From Croceibacterium selenioxidans (GTDB taxonomy: Bacteria > Pseudomonadota > Alphaproteobacteria > Sphingomonadales > Sphingomonadaceae), in contig NZ_JAHFVK010000002.1 of the NCBI RefSeq assembly GCF_018599195.1, forward strand, positions 434,001-498,000: a stretch of 64,000 nt of DNA, read 5' to 3'. A program made the translations under genes and the position numbers. Shown here piece by piece: positions 14,724 through 22,733 of the stretch (the first letter of the stretch is position 1; each line of letters starts with the position of its first letter). The notes below the pieces were generated by a model, which was not told the origin of the DNA, ran no database searches, and was given only the letters and a program-made list of their open reading frames with translations.

Positions 14724-15929
14724 ATGGCGACGACCAACGAAACCACGACCAAGACGGCAACGGATCTCGAGCTGACTGCGCCCGATCCGGTGCCGATGGT
14801 TGCGCCTGATCGGGCCGCGGGGCTCGTGCCCGTCGATGCCGAGAAGAAGTCCAAGCTCGAAGAAAAGGTCGAGGGCTTCGTCTCCGAGCTGATCGCACTC
14901 GATGCCCAGTCGCCCGAATTCGGCAAGAAGGTCGATCAGATCACCGGCATGGGCCGCAAGGAAATCACCACCGCGGCGGGCATGTCCAACCGCTTCCTCG
15001 ACCGCCCGGTGCGCGCGATGGATCAGGAAAGCGGCGTCGGCAAAGACCTTGCCGAGCTGCGCCGCACGGTCGAAGACCTCGATCCCGGCCGCAAGGGTAA
15101 GATGACAAGCCGGAAGCTGTTCGGGATCATCCCGTTCGGCAATTCCCTGAAGCGCTATTTCGACAGCTACACCTCGGCGCAGGGGCACATCCAGGCGATC
15201 CTCGCCCGCCTTGCCAGCGGCAAGGACGAGCTGTTGATGGACAACGCCGCGATCGACGTCGAGCGGCAGAAGCTGTGGGAAGCGATGGGCAAGCTGGAGC
15301 AGATGGCCCACATCGCCAAGACCCTCGACCAGAGGCTAGAGGAAGAGGCCGACAATCTCGATTCGGTGGACCCGGCCAAGGCCAAGGCGATCCGCGAGAC
15401 GGCGCTGTTCTATGTCCGCCAGCGGACGCAGGACCTCCTGACGCAGATGGCGGTCAGCGTGCAGGGCTACCTCGCGCTCGATCTGGTCAAGAAGAACAAC
15501 GTCGAGCTGGTAAAGGGCGTCGACCGCGCCAGCACCACCACCGTGGGCGCTCTGCGCACGGCGGTGACTGTGGCGCAGGCCATGACCAACCAGCGCCTGG
15601 TGCTGCAGCAGATTACCTCGCTCAACGAAACCACCGCCGGGATCATCGATTCCACGGGCAAGCTCCTGCGCGAGAACACTGCCAAAATCCACGAGCAAGC
15701 CGCCGCCAGCACGATCCCGCTGGAGACACTGCAACGCGCCTTCCAGAACATCTACGACACCATGGACGAGGTCGATAACTTCAAGGTCAAGGCGCTCGCC
15801 TCGATGAAGCAGACCGTCGACACCCTTTCGACCGAGGTTGAGAAGTCGAAGGGCTACATCGCCCGCGCCGAAGGCCAGGCGCAGGCGTCCAAGGTCGCCA
15901 ACGAGCCTTCGCTGCTAACCGCCGAGTGA
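14724..15929 (+). CDS. telA: TelA family protein (toxic anion resistance)
   Basis: A 401-residue soluble, mostly helical protein of the TelA/KlaA family, known from plasmid tellurite resistance and from envelope-stress loci. The conserved block Ile-Pro-Phe-Gly-Asn-Ser-Leu-Lys-Arg-Tyr-Phe (about 134-144), the Glu-Thr-Ala-Leu-Phe-Tyr-Val-Arg-Gln-Arg-Thr-Gln-Asp-Leu-Leu segment and Asn-Asn-Val-Glu-Leu-Val-Lys-Gly-Val-Asp-Arg-Ala are family hallmarks. A GGAAGGGGA ribosome site precedes the ATG. The stop overlaps the start of the next gene (TGATG), so the two are translationally coupled. Actual tellurite resistance cannot be assumed. Confidence 0.92.
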   Translation: MATTNETTTKTATDLELTAPDPVPMVAPDRAAGLVPVDAEKKSKLEEKVEGFVSELIALDAQSPEFGKKVDQITGMGRKEITTAAGMSNRFLDRPVRAMDQESGVGKDLAELRRTVEDLDPGRKGKMTSRKLFGIIPFGNSLKRYFDSYTSAQGHIQAILARLASGKDELLMDNAAIDVERQKLWEAMGKLEQMAHIAKTLDQRLEEEADNLDSVDPAKAKAIRETALFYVRQRTQDLLTQMAVSVQGYLALDLVKKNNVELVKGVDRASTTTVGALRTAVTVAQAMTNQRLVLQQITSLNETTAGIIDSTGKLLRENTAKIHEQAAASTIPLETLQRAFQNIYDTMDEVDNFKVKALASMKQTVDTLSTEVEKSKGYIARAEGQAQASKVANEPSLLTAE

Positions 15930-16699
15930 TGTCGAACGACTTGACCCCAGACAGCGACCGCCTCCTGCATGAAGGGCGCGCCCTGCTGGCCGACAACCAG
16001 GCCGGCGGCCGCCATCGGCGTACACAGTCCATTGGGCGGGGTTCGGCCGAGCTGCGCCAGCGCAACCTGATGACCCGGATCAAGCTGATCGGTGCCTCGC
16101 TGTTGGCGATCGTCTTTGCCGCTATGGCGCTCGGGATCGCTATCGACGGGATCGGGTTCACCGGGATCATGGTCGCCTTCCTCGCGGTGGTGGCGGCGAC
16201 GTTCCTGTTCTCGAACTTCCCCAAGGTCAGGGTACCGAACCGTAGCGATCTCAACACCGGCGACGTGCGGCACATGGTGGCGCGCACCGAGCTTTGGCTC
16301 GAGCACCAGCGCCCCGCCCTGCCCCCGCCGGCGGTCACGCTTGTCGACCAGATCGGCGTCCAGTTGGACGCGCTCGGCCTGCAACTCGAAAATGTCGATC
16401 CGGTTCATCCAGCCGCCGTCGAAACGCGCAAGCTCGTGGGTGAGACCTTGCCCGGCATGGTCGACGCCTATCGCAAGATTCCGGCGAGCCTTCGCCGGGA
16501 AGAGCGCGCGGGCTCGACGCCCGACAAACAGCTCGTGGAAAGTCTGGGCAAGATCAGCAACGAGATCGATCGCGTCACCCGGCAATTGGCCGACGGCGCG
16601 CTCGACGATCTTGCCATCCGCACCCGCTATCTCGACTACCGCTATGGTGCGGATGGCGAGCCGGCAGCCCTTCCCGAACCGAACAAGCAGGATATCTGA
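15929..16699 (+). CDS. XpaC-like membrane protein, partner of TelA
   Basis: A 256-residue protein with a polar N-terminal 50 residues, two adjacent membrane helices (about 55-95) and a long helical cytoplasmic C-terminal domain. This is the layout of the XpaC (5-bromo-4-chloroindolyl phosphate hydrolysis) family proteins that accompany telA in many genomes. The ATG at 15929 overlaps the telA stop, and its own TGA overlaps the next ATG, forming a tightly coupled three-gene operon. No enzymatic motif is visible. The family assignment rests partly on the neighbourhood. Confidence 0.7.
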   Translation: MSNDLTPDSDRLLHEGRALLADNQAGGRHRRTQSIGRGSAELRQRNLMTRIKLIGASLLAIVFAAMALGIAIDGIGFTGIMVAFLAVVAATFLFSNFPKVRVPNRSDLNTGDVRHMVARTELWLEHQRPALPPPAVTLVDQIGVQLDALGLQLENVDPVHPAAVETRKLVGETLPGMVDAYRKIPASLRREERAGSTPDKQLVESLGKISNEIDRVTRQLADGALDDLAIRTRYLDYRYGADGEPAALPEPNKQDI

Positions 16700-17007
16700 T
16701 GGAAGTCGCCATTCCCCATTCCCTGGGCCGGGAAGAAGTTCGCCGCCGTCTGCAGGCTAATAGCCACCGCATCGCCGACAGCATCCCAGGGGGCATGGCC
16801 GAGGTCGTGACGCAATGGCCCAGCGAAGACCGCATGACCATGGCGATCGCGGCTATGGGCCAGGAACTGCGCGCCCACATCGATATCGAGGATCAACAGG
16901 TTTTGTTTCACGTCGACCTTCCCCCCGCGCTCGGCTTCATCCAGCCGATCGTCGAGGGGGCGATCCGGCAGCAGAGCCACAAGTTGCTGGCTCCTCCGTC
17001 GGCCTGA
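16699..17007 (+). CDS. Polyhydroxyalkanoic acid system family protein
   Basis: A 102-residue protein matching the small PHA-granule-region family (start Val-Ala-Ile-Pro-His-Ser-Leu-Gly-Arg-Glu-Glu-Val-Arg-Arg-Arg-Leu, later Val-Asp-Leu-Pro-Pro-Ala-Leu-Gly-Phe). Members are named for association with polyhydroxyalkanoate loci, but no PHA genes are present here. Its ATG overlaps the preceding stop (ATGA), so it is translated with telA and the XpaC-like gene. Confidence 0.78.
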   Translation: MEVAIPHSLGREEVRRRLQANSHRIADSIPGGMAEVVTQWPSEDRMTMAIAAMGQELRAHIDIEDQQVLFHVDLPPALGFIQPIVEGAIRQQSHKLLAPPSA

Positions 17008-17033
17008 TCCTTCGGTGTAAACAGCTCAAATCC

Positions 17034-17492
17034 TTACAACTTGCGATCCGGCTCAAGGTAGGTTTCCGGAATTCTCAGAACGGCCGTCGCGTGCCGGGTT
17101 TCGCGCATGAACAGCGTCAGCGCGGACATAAGCAGGGCGATCGCGACCATGAACGCCGCCGCAGCCACTTGCTGAAGGTTGATGCTGAACAGTTCCTCGA
17201 CGAACAACAGCGCGACACATAGGCCAATCGTCAGGCCGCTGAGTACCAGCAGCAGGATCGCGCGACTGATCATCGCGATCCGCCGGTCGACCGTCCGGAT
17301 TTCGCGCACGACCCGGTCGTGTTCCACGCCGTTCGTCGTAGCGTGCATCTGTTGCAGCACTCGTGACCGGTCGACAACGCGACCGAGACGGGTGGAGAGG
17401 ATGTTCATGATATTGCCGATAGCCACCAGCACGAAGACCGGCGCAAGCGCCAGCTGAATGGTCTGGGCGATCAAGCCCGATCCAGTGCCCAT
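17034..17492 (-). CDS. DUF2721 family membrane protein
   Basis: A 152-residue integral membrane protein: an N-terminal helix with Ile-Gln-Leu-Ala-Leu-Ala-Pro-Val-Phe-Val-Leu-Val-Ala-Ile-Gly-Asn, the conserved Leu-Gly-Arg-Val-Val-Asp-Arg-Ser-Arg cytoplasmic segment, and two more helices near residues 75-130. This is the DUF2721 layout; the function is unknown. It lies 25 nt downstream of the mannose-1-phosphate guanylyltransferase gene on the same strand, and converges with the telA operon. Confidence 0.85.
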   Translation of the reverse strand: MGTGSGLIAQTIQLALAPVFVLVAIGNIMNILSTRLGRVVDRSRVLQQMHATTNGVEHDRVVREIRTVDRRIAMISRAILLLVLSGLTIGLCVALLFVEELFSINLQQVAAAAFMVAIALLMSALTLFMRETRHATAVLRIPETYLEPDRKL

Positions 17493-17517
17493 ACGTTCCC
17501 CCCTTCAGCCTCGCGCT

Positions 17518-18552
17518 CTATTGATTGACCGCGCCGGTAAGTTTGCCGACCTTTTGCGCGCCCGCCATCGTCGTCACCAGCACTTCATTGCCATCGACGA
17601 CAATGGCCACATCCTCAAGCCCGATCACCGAGATCCGCGGTCCGTCTGTTTCGGCCAGGACATTGCGGCAATCGACCAGTTCGACATTGCCGCGCGTACG
17701 GTTGCCCTCCGCATCCCCCTCGCGTGCATCTCGCAAGGCATGCCAGTTGCCGATGTCCGACCAACCCATCGAGACCGGCACGACAGCCGCGCGCGCGGTG
17801 TTTTCCATGACCGCATAGTCGACTGATTCAGGCTCGATCGCGGCAAAGGCCCCGGCATCCGGATGAAACGACGGCCCGTCCTCCCGCCCGTTCGCGACGG
17901 CGTCTTCCACCGCTGCTGAAAGGTTGGGGCGATGGCGGGCCAGTTCTTCGAGAAAGGTTTCTGCGCGGAAGACGAAAATACCTCCGTTCCAGCTGTAGCT
18001 GTCGTCCGCGAGAAAGCTCATCGCAGTCTTCAGGTCCGGCTTCTCCACGAAGCGCTCGACCTCGAAACCCCCTTCGAGCCGTGCTCCACGCCGGATGTAG
18101 CCATAGCCGGTCTCCGGAGCCGTGGCCGTGATGCCGAACGCCACGAGCCAGCCGTCGGCTGCGAGCTTGGCCGCGGTACTGGCCGCCTCGCGGAAGGCTT
18201 GCGTGTCGGCAATGTGGTGGTCGCTCGGGCACACCAGCATGATCGCGTCTGCCGGCAGGCGGAGTGCCGCCAGCGCGATCGCCGCGGCGGTATTGCGCGC
18301 CATCGGCTCGACGATCACCCGAGTGCCGGGAAACGCCGCAGCCTGAGACTCTACATGAGTCCGGTGCCCGACACCTGTCACCACCACGGGGGGCGAGAAC
18401 CGCTCGGGGTCGGCGCAACGGCGCAGGGTGGCCTCGAACAGCGTGTCTTCGTCCACGAGGGGCAGAAAGGGCTTGGGTGCATCCTTGCGGCTGCGCGGCC
18501 AAAGCCGGGTGCCACTGCCGCCACACAAAACCACGGGATATATCACTGCCAT
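17518..18552 (-). CDS. manC: Mannose-1-phosphate guanylyltransferase
   Basis: A 344-residue nucleotidyltransferase making GDP-mannose from GTP and mannose-1-phosphate. The N-terminal signature Val-Leu-Cys-Gly-Gly-Ser-Gly-Thr-Arg-Leu-Trp-Pro-Arg-Ser-Arg, the Pro-Lys-Pro-Phe-Leu segment, Pro-Ser-Asp-His-His-Ile, Phe-Val-Glu-Lys-Pro and Trp-Asn-Gly-Gly-Ile-Phe-Val-Phe are all present. The C-terminal mannose-6-phosphate isomerase domain of bifunctional AlgA-type enzymes is missing. It serves exopolysaccharide or glycolipid synthesis. The ATG at 18552 is chosen because it opens directly on the nucleotide-binding motif. Confidence 0.93.
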   Translation of the reverse strand: MAVIYPVVLCGGSGTRLWPRSRKDAPKPFLPLVDEDTLFEATLRRCADPERFSPPVVVTGVGHRTHVESQAAAFPGTRVIVEPMARNTAAAIALAALRLPADAIMLVCPSDHHIADTQAFREAASTAAKLAADGWLVAFGITATAPETGYGYIRRGARLEGGFEVERFVEKPDLKTAMSFLADDSYSWNGGIFVFRAETFLEELARHRPNLSAAVEDAVANGREDGPSFHPDAGAFAAIEPESVDYAVMENTARAAVVPVSMGWSDIGNWHALRDAREGDAEGNRTRGNVELVDCRNVLAETDGPRISVIGLEDVAIVVDGNEVLVTTMAGAQKVGKLTGAVNQ

Positions 18553-18610
18553 CGCTCGCGAATCCTGGGTTGCATTGTTGTCATCGTAGGGCCAGCCCGC
18601 AGCGAAGTCA

Positions 18611-19345
18611 TCAGAACCACCGCTGCCGCCAGCGGTATATTCCAACCGTCGGTTGGCCGTTCGCATCAAGGCGGGGGCGGAAAACGAATCGCTCGGTTGC
18701 AAGGCGGCAAGTCAAAGCGTCGGCCTCGGGGTCGGGGCTGGGATCGGTGACACGGCAGGCCGTGACCCTTCCGCCCGGGCCGACGGTGAGCTCGATCACG
18801 ACATCGTGCCCACGTCGCACCTGGCGTCCACCTGGCGGCGTCGGATAATCGCGAGCGTCGTCGATAGCGCCGGAGATCAGTTGTAACGGACGGGCCCCGC
18901 TTCCCGTGCCGTTGCCCGAGAGACCCGATCCCGGACCGGCGCCCGCACCGCTCGCGCCCGTGCCCTGCCCTTGCTCCCCGGCGCCTGAAATTTCGGCTAC
19001 TCCGGTTCCTGACACGACAGGCGCTGGACTTGGCCGTTGCAGCGGGGCGGGCGGCACTACCACCTCACGCGCAGCCGCCTTAGGAGCCTCCTTCCCGGTC
19101 GCTCCGCTATCCGCCGTCTCCTTCGGTTCAGGCGAGGATTCGGGCTCGGCAGGAGCGACGATTTGCACCGTGATCAAAGAGCTTGCCCTCTCGATGGCGG
19201 TGGAAGCGAACTGCGGGGCAAACACACGGACCAGTCCCGCCAACGCCAGAAGATGCAGCATCGCCACGATGGCCAAGGCGCCCCATCTAGGGCGCCGGGA
19301 TGGCCGATACCCCGGCCCCGGCCCGGCCCTGTCCCGCACATCCAT
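18611..19345 (-). CDS. TonB-like energy transducer
   Basis: A 244-residue protein: a short basic cytoplasmic N terminus, one membrane helix (about 22-42), a Pro/Glu/Gly-rich periplasmic spacer with a Gly-Ser-Gly-Ala low-complexity run (about 110-150), and a C-terminal TonB-type domain with Tyr-Pro and the Val-Thr-Val-Gly-Pro-Gly-Gly-Arg-Val-Thr-type hairpin, ending Tyr-Arg-Trp-Arg-Gln-Arg-Trp-Phe. It would couple the proton-motive force to an outer-membrane receptor. No ExbBD or receptor gene is adjacent. It lies 21 nt after a Crp/Fnr gene on the same strand. Confidence 0.82.
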   Translation of the reverse strand: MDVRDRAGPGPGYRPSRRPRWGALAIVAMLHLLALAGLVRVFAPQFASTAIERASSLITVQIVAPAEPESSPEPKETADSGATGKEAPKAAAREVVVPPAPLQRPSPAPVVSGTGVAEISGAGEQGQGTGASGAGAGPGSGLSGNGTGSGARPLQLISGAIDDARDYPTPPGGRQVRRGHDVVIELTVGPGGRVTACRVTDPSPDPEADALTCRLATERFVFRPRLDANGQPTVGIYRWRQRWF

Positions 19346-19366
19346 GTCGCGCCTTTCCCGATGCGC

Positions 19367-20134
19367 TCAAGGCTTCGAGAGTTCCCCGCCAACGCGCAGC
19401 TTGCCCTGACCGTAGAGGTAGTCGGGGTCAAAGCTCGCGTAGGCCTCCAGGCGATCTCGATCCGGGACATAGACCGTCCCGCGCCTGAACTCGGCGATGC
19501 CCTCTTTCTTCAGAAGGGCCAGGGCTCGGTTCATGTGAATGGCCGTCGTCCCGCACATGTCCGCCAGGTCGGCCTGGATCAGCGGCGTGCGCAGCCCGTC
19601 CTTGCGACCGAGGCCAACCAGATCGAGCCGATGCCATAGCTCGGCAAAGACGTGGGCCACCCGCCGCGGCGCCGGCAGCTCCTGGAGTTTGAGTATCCAC
19701 TGCCGGTGGATCGCGGCATCCATCAAGGTCGAAAACCACATCAGCCGGGTGAGGTGCGGATACTGTCGGGTGACTTCGACGAGCTTGGCGTGGCTCACGT
19801 AACCGACGAGCGAATTGCCGACGGTGACGAGATCATGGTCAAGGCGCTTGAGGGCAAAACCATGCAAATCCGCAAAGTCGCCCGGGACATGCATGCCGAC
19901 CACGTGGCGCCGGCCATCCTGGCGAATAACCTGCAGCATGTGGCCTTCGATCAGCAGAGTCGACCGGTCCGTCAGCTGTCCGCGAGCGAGCAGCGTGGTG
20001 GACCGGGGGAAGCGCTCGGTTTCCTCGACGAGCGACTCGACGAGGTCTTTCTCTTCCGCAGTCATCGCGTGGCGCAGGCGGCCCAAGAGAAAGCGCCCCG
20101 TCAGCGGGTATTTATCGACCTCTGAACTCCCCAT
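19367..20134 (-). CDS. Crp/Fnr family transcriptional regulator
   Basis: A 255-residue regulator with an N-terminal cyclic-nucleotide-binding-like beta-barrel (Gly-His-Met-Leu-Gln-Val-Ile-Arg, then Gly-Met-His-Val-Pro-Gly-Asp-Phe-Ala-Asp-Leu) and a C-terminal winged helix (Ala-Asp-Leu-Ala-Asp-Met-Cys-Gly-Thr-Thr-Ala-Ile-His-Met-Asn-Arg-Ala-Leu). There is no N-terminal Cys cluster, so it is not an oxygen-sensing Fe-S FNR. The effector is unknown. It precedes the TonB-like gene with 21 nt spacing. Confidence 0.88.
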   Translation of the reverse strand: MGSSEVDKYPLTGRFLLGRLRHAMTAEEKDLVESLVEETERFPRSTTLLARGQLTDRSTLLIEGHMLQVIRQDGRRHVVGMHVPGDFADLHGFALKRLDHDLVTVGNSLVGYVSHAKLVEVTRQYPHLTRLMWFSTLMDAAIHRQWILKLQELPAPRRVAHVFAELWHRLDLVGLGRKDGLRTPLIQADLADMCGTTAIHMNRALALLKKEGIAEFRRGTVYVPDRDRLEAYASFDPDYLYGQGKLRVGGELSKP

Positions 20135-20212
20135 GGTGGGGGAATTAACTTATGACGGTATTGTTCCACCGGCCGATGGAATGGCGGGCATGGAATCGTG
20201 GATCAGGCGAGC

Positions 20213-20707
20213 TTACCGATCCTGAATTCCGAGCAGCTCGATTTTGAACAGGAGGGTCGCGCCACCTGGAATCGGGCCGCGCCCGATCGGTCCATAGGCG
20301 AGCGTCGATGGAGTGGCGATCTCGATCGTGTCGCCGACGCCCATCTCGGGGACAGCCATCTGCCACGCCGGAATCAGAGCCTGCAGCGGAAATGTCGCGG
20401 GCTGGCGACGCTTGTAGGAGCTGTCGAACTCGGTCCCGTCGACCAGCGTGCCAGCGTAGTGGAGCGTGACCACGTCCTGCACCGCCGGGTGCTTGCCCGA
20501 GCCATCGCCCGCCACGCGGCGCCACAGCAGGCCGCCGGGCATCCACTGCCACCCATCGCTCGCCTGGCGGCTCGCCAGCGCAAGCATCTGCTGGTTGTGC
20601 CAGGCCGCATCCTGCGAAGGGCCTGACGCCTCCTCCTGTGCCATGGCGCCTGTCGCCAGGCCGAAAGTCAGGATCGCAGCCAGGGCCGCCATACGCGTGC
20701 GTTTCAC
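20213..20707 (-). CDS. Exported FKBP-type peptidyl-prolyl cis-trans isomerase
   Basis: A 164-residue protein with a signal peptide ending Ala-Met-Ala-Gln and a single FKBP domain: Val-Thr-Leu-His-Tyr-Ala-Gly-Thr-Leu-Val-Asp-Gly-Thr-Glu-Phe-Asp-Ser-Ser, Ile-Pro-Ala-Trp-Gln-Met-Ala-Val-Pro-Glu-Met, and Leu-Ala-Tyr-Gly with Ile-Pro-Gly-Gly-Ala-Thr-Leu-Leu-Phe. It should assist folding of periplasmic or outer-membrane proteins. The GTG at 20707 gives a basic n-region, and its TGA-overlapping position suggests coupling to a small upstream frame; an ATG at 20692 is an alternative. Confidence 0.88.
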   Translation of the reverse strand: MKRTRMAALAAILTFGLATGAMAQEEASGPSQDAAWHNQQMLALASRQASDGWQWMPGGLLWRRVAGDGSGKHPAVQDVVTLHYAGTLVDGTEFDSSYKRRQPATFPLQALIPAWQMAVPEMGVGDTIEIATPSTLAYGPIGRGPIPGGATLLFKIELLGIQDR

Positions 20708-20874
20708 GGGGTACCTCGTTCGCAGGAAACTAAGCGGAAGACGCCGTTCACGCCGCCGCAGGTCTTGAATCCATAGTTGCGCGCCGGTTCGAAAACTAGG
20801 GGATTCTTGGGTGCCGCGGTGCTGCGATCTGCCGAGCAGCCTTCCTGGCCTGCCGGTGATTCTTCTGCGTCCAT
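20704..20874 (-). CDS. Possible small protein upstream of the FKBP gene
   Basis: A 56-residue frame from an ATG at 20874 whose TGA overlaps the GTG start of the FKBP gene by 3 nt, the geometry of translational coupling. The product has an acidic N-terminal half and a Cys-Gly-Gly-Val-Asn-Gly-Val-Phe-Arg-Leu-Val-Ser-Cys segment. No convincing ribosome site and no family that I recognise. An in-frame start at 20934 is also possible but would leave only 11 bp to the divergent SHOCT gene. This may be chance. Confidence 0.3.
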   Translation of the reverse strand: MDAEESPAGQEGCSADRSTAAPKNPLVFEPARNYGFKTCGGVNGVFRLVSCERGTP

Positions 20875-20945
20875 CGGGCTAATACCTGAGTGTGGCAGTC
20901 CCCCGTCGGCGCTATCTTCGGGGGACATCGGCACAGGAGAGAAAC

Positions 20946-21221
20946 ATGGTCAGAAGAAGAAGCGGACCCAGCCTGCTTGGACGCGCGGCGGGCACGGCCG
21001 CTCGCACCGCAGTCATCGCCGGAACCGCAACGGCAGTTTCGAACAAGGTCGCCGCCCGACAGGGTCACACGGCAACAAGCGCCCCGCCCGCCGCACCGGC
21101 AGCCCCCGCCGGACTGTCTAGCGAAGCGATGGATCAGCTCACGAAACTCGCCGAGCTTCACGCCTCGGGCATCCTGACTGATGAGGAATTCGCGACCCAG
21201 AAGGCCCGCATCCTGGGGTGA
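20946..21221 (+). CDS. SHOCT domain protein
   Basis: A 91-residue protein: a basic, Ala/Thr-rich N-terminal half (a possible amphipathic or membrane-associated segment around Ala-Ala-Gly-Thr-Ala-Ala-Arg-Thr-Ala-Val-Ile-Ala-Gly), a short Pro/Ala linker, and a C-terminal SHOCT domain (Met-Asp-Gln-Leu-Thr-Lys-Leu-Ala-Glu-Leu-His-Ala-Ser-Gly-Ile-Leu-Thr-Asp-Glu-Glu-Phe). SHOCT is a short oligomerisation module. A CAGGAGAGAA ribosome site precedes the ATG at 20946. The specific role is unknown. Confidence 0.82.
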   Translation: MVRRRSGPSLLGRAAGTAARTAVIAGTATAVSNKVAARQGHTATSAPPAAPAAPAGLSSEAMDQLTKLAELHASGILTDEEFATQKARILG

Positions 21222-21246
21222 CGCCGCGTTCTCGGTAGAGGAAATG

Positions 21247-21322
21247 TGGTGAGCCCTGCTGGATTCGAACCAGCGACCTACTGATTAAAAGTCAGTTGCT
21301 CTACCGACTGAGCTAAGGGCCC
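21247..21322 (-). tRNA. tRNA-Lys (TTT anticodon)
   Basis: A 76-nt cloverleaf on the minus strand with acceptor GGGCCCT, D-arm AGCTCAGTCGGTAGAGC, anticodon loop CTTTTAA (anticodon TTT), T-arm CTGGTTCGAATCCAG and encoded CCA (complement of 21247-21249). It lies between the SHOCT gene and folK. Confidence 0.97.
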
Positions 21323-21334
21323 GACCACGGGCGC

Positions 21335-21829
21335 TCACCTACGGATGGTGCCGGGGCGGGTCAACCGGGAGTGTAACTGTCTTATGCTCAGACCCGTTAT
21401 CGGATCGCGCCATCCGCCCGCAATGCGCGCTGCCGGCGCTAGAACGAAAGGGCGCTCGCGGAACAGGATGTGCGGAATTGTCAGGCCCGGCGCGGCAAAG
21501 GTGCCGCCGCTCCACAGGACGATGTCGAGGTCGAGGACGCGCGAGGTCCAGCGCTGGCCACCGGTGCGGCGGCCGAATTCGCGTTCGATCCCTTTGAGCA
21601 AAGCCAACAGCGCCCCAGGCTCGAGAACGGTTTCGATCACTGCGGCAGAATTGGCATAGCGCCGCAACGAAGGACCGATAGGATCGGTTAGCATGATCGG
21701 GCCGGCAGCCTCAATCGCGGCTCCCTTCTCCTCCAAGCGCTCCAGCGCGGCCTTGAGGACGTCGCGGGGGCGGCCGAACCGCTGGTGTCGCCGGTTCGAT
21801 CCGAGCGCGATCAGGTACCGATAAGTCAG
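21335..21829 (-). CDS. folK: 2-amino-4-hydroxy-6-hydroxymethyldihydropteridine diphosphokinase (CTG start)
   Basis: A 164-residue HPPK, which transfers pyrophosphate from ATP to 6-hydroxymethyl-dihydropterin in folate synthesis. The N-terminal Tyr-Leu-Ile-Ala-Leu-Gly-Ser-Asn and central Arg-Val-Leu-Asp-Leu-Asp-Ile-Val-Leu, Pro-His and Arg-Pro-Phe-Val-Leu-Ala-Pro motifs are complete. No ATG, GTG or TTG precedes the conserved N terminus: the in-frame codon at the right place is CTG at 21829, whose last two bases overlap the aguB stop (CTGA). An internal start would delete the Gly-Ser-Asn motif. Translation is therefore probably coupled to aguB from a rare start. Confidence 0.88.
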   Translation of the reverse strand: MTYRYLIALGSNRRHQRFGRPRDVLKAALERLEEKGAAIEAAGPIMLTDPIGPSLRRYANSAAVIETVLEPGALLALLKGIEREFGRRTGGQRWTSRVLDLDIVLWSGGTFAAPGLTIPHILFRERPFVLAPAARIAGGWRDPITGLSIRQLHSRLTRPGTIRR

Positions 21830-22692
21830 ATATCCTCGCTGATGCGGCCGTAGAGTTGCGGACGGCGGTCCCGGAAGAAGCCCCAGCTCGCGCGGTGCTT
21901 GGCCGCTGCCTTAAGGTCAAGCGTTGCCACCAGGGTTCCAGTCTCTTCCGCCCCGAACTCGGTGATCATGTCGCCCCACTCGTCACAGATGAAGCTGTGC
22001 CCATAGAAGGCCTGTCCGTCCCCACCGTGCTCGGCCTCGTGGCCAATGCGGTTGGCCGCGACCACTGGCATGCAGTTCGACACCGCATGGCCGATCATCG
22101 CGCGGCGCCACATGCGGCTGGTGTCCATATCGGTGTCCTTCGGTTCTGAGCCGATGGCTGTGGGATAGAACAGCACCTCAGCGCCCATCAGCGCCAACAC
22201 CCGCGCGGTTTCCGGGTACCACTGGTCCCAGCACACGCCGATGCCGATCGTCGCGCCAAACAGCTTCCAAACCTTGAACCCGTCATTGCCGGGGCGGAAA
22301 TAGAACTTCTCCTCATACCCAGGGCCATCGGGAATGTGGCTCTTGCGGTAAGTGCCCATGATCTCGCCCTCGGCATCGATCATGGCCAGGGTGTTGTAAT
22401 AATGATGTCCGTCGCGCTCGAAGAAGCTGGTCGGGATGGCCACCTTGAGGGCCTTGGCCAGCTCGCGCATCGCCACGACCGAAGGATGCTTCGTCACCGG
22501 CCGCGCCGTCTCGAACAGGGCGTCATCTTCTATCTTGCAGAAATAGGGACTGGAAAAGAGCTCGGGCGGCAGGATGATCTGCGCGCCCTGGGCGGCAGCG
22601 TCCTCCACCAGGGCGGAAACAGCGGCGATGTTCTCGAACTCGTCCTGCGAGCCGAGCGCCAATTGCAGAGCGGCGACGGTCAACTTGGTCAT
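21826..22692 (-). CDS. aguB: N-carbamoylputrescine amidase
   Basis: A 288-residue nitrilase-superfamily amidase converting N-carbamoylputrescine to putrescine, CO2 and ammonia, in the arginine decarboxylase route. The catalytic triad is in place: Glu in Pro-Pro-Glu-Leu-Phe, Lys in Tyr-Arg-Lys-Ser-His-Ile-Pro-Asp-Gly-Pro-Gly-Tyr, and Cys in Gly-Val-Cys-Trp-Asp-Gln-Trp-Tyr-Pro-Glu. The last motif and the Tyr-Tyr-Asn-Thr-Leu segment are specific to the AguB group. An agmatine deiminase partner is not adjacent. The stop codon overlaps the folK start. Confidence 0.93.
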   Translation of the reverse strand: MTKLTVAALQLALGSQDEFENIAAVSALVEDAAAQGAQIILPPELFSSPYFCKIEDDALFETARPVTKHPSVVAMRELAKALKVAIPTSFFERDGHHYYNTLAMIDAEGEIMGTYRKSHIPDGPGYEEKFYFRPGNDGFKVWKLFGATIGIGVCWDQWYPETARVLALMGAEVLFYPTAIGSEPKDTDMDTSRMWRRAMIGHAVSNCMPVVAANRIGHEAEHGGDGQAFYGHSFICDEWGDMITEFGAEETGTLVATLDLKAAAKHRASWGFFRDRRPQLYGRISEDI

Positions 22693-22733
22693 GCGCCGCT
22701 ATCTAGTCGCCTGCGTCGTGCGCACAAGGCGCG

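Noticed and set aside
14724-15929. Tellurite resistance gene acquired on a mobile element
   Set aside because: TelA homologues are widespread chromosomal genes, and no mobile-element marks flank this one.
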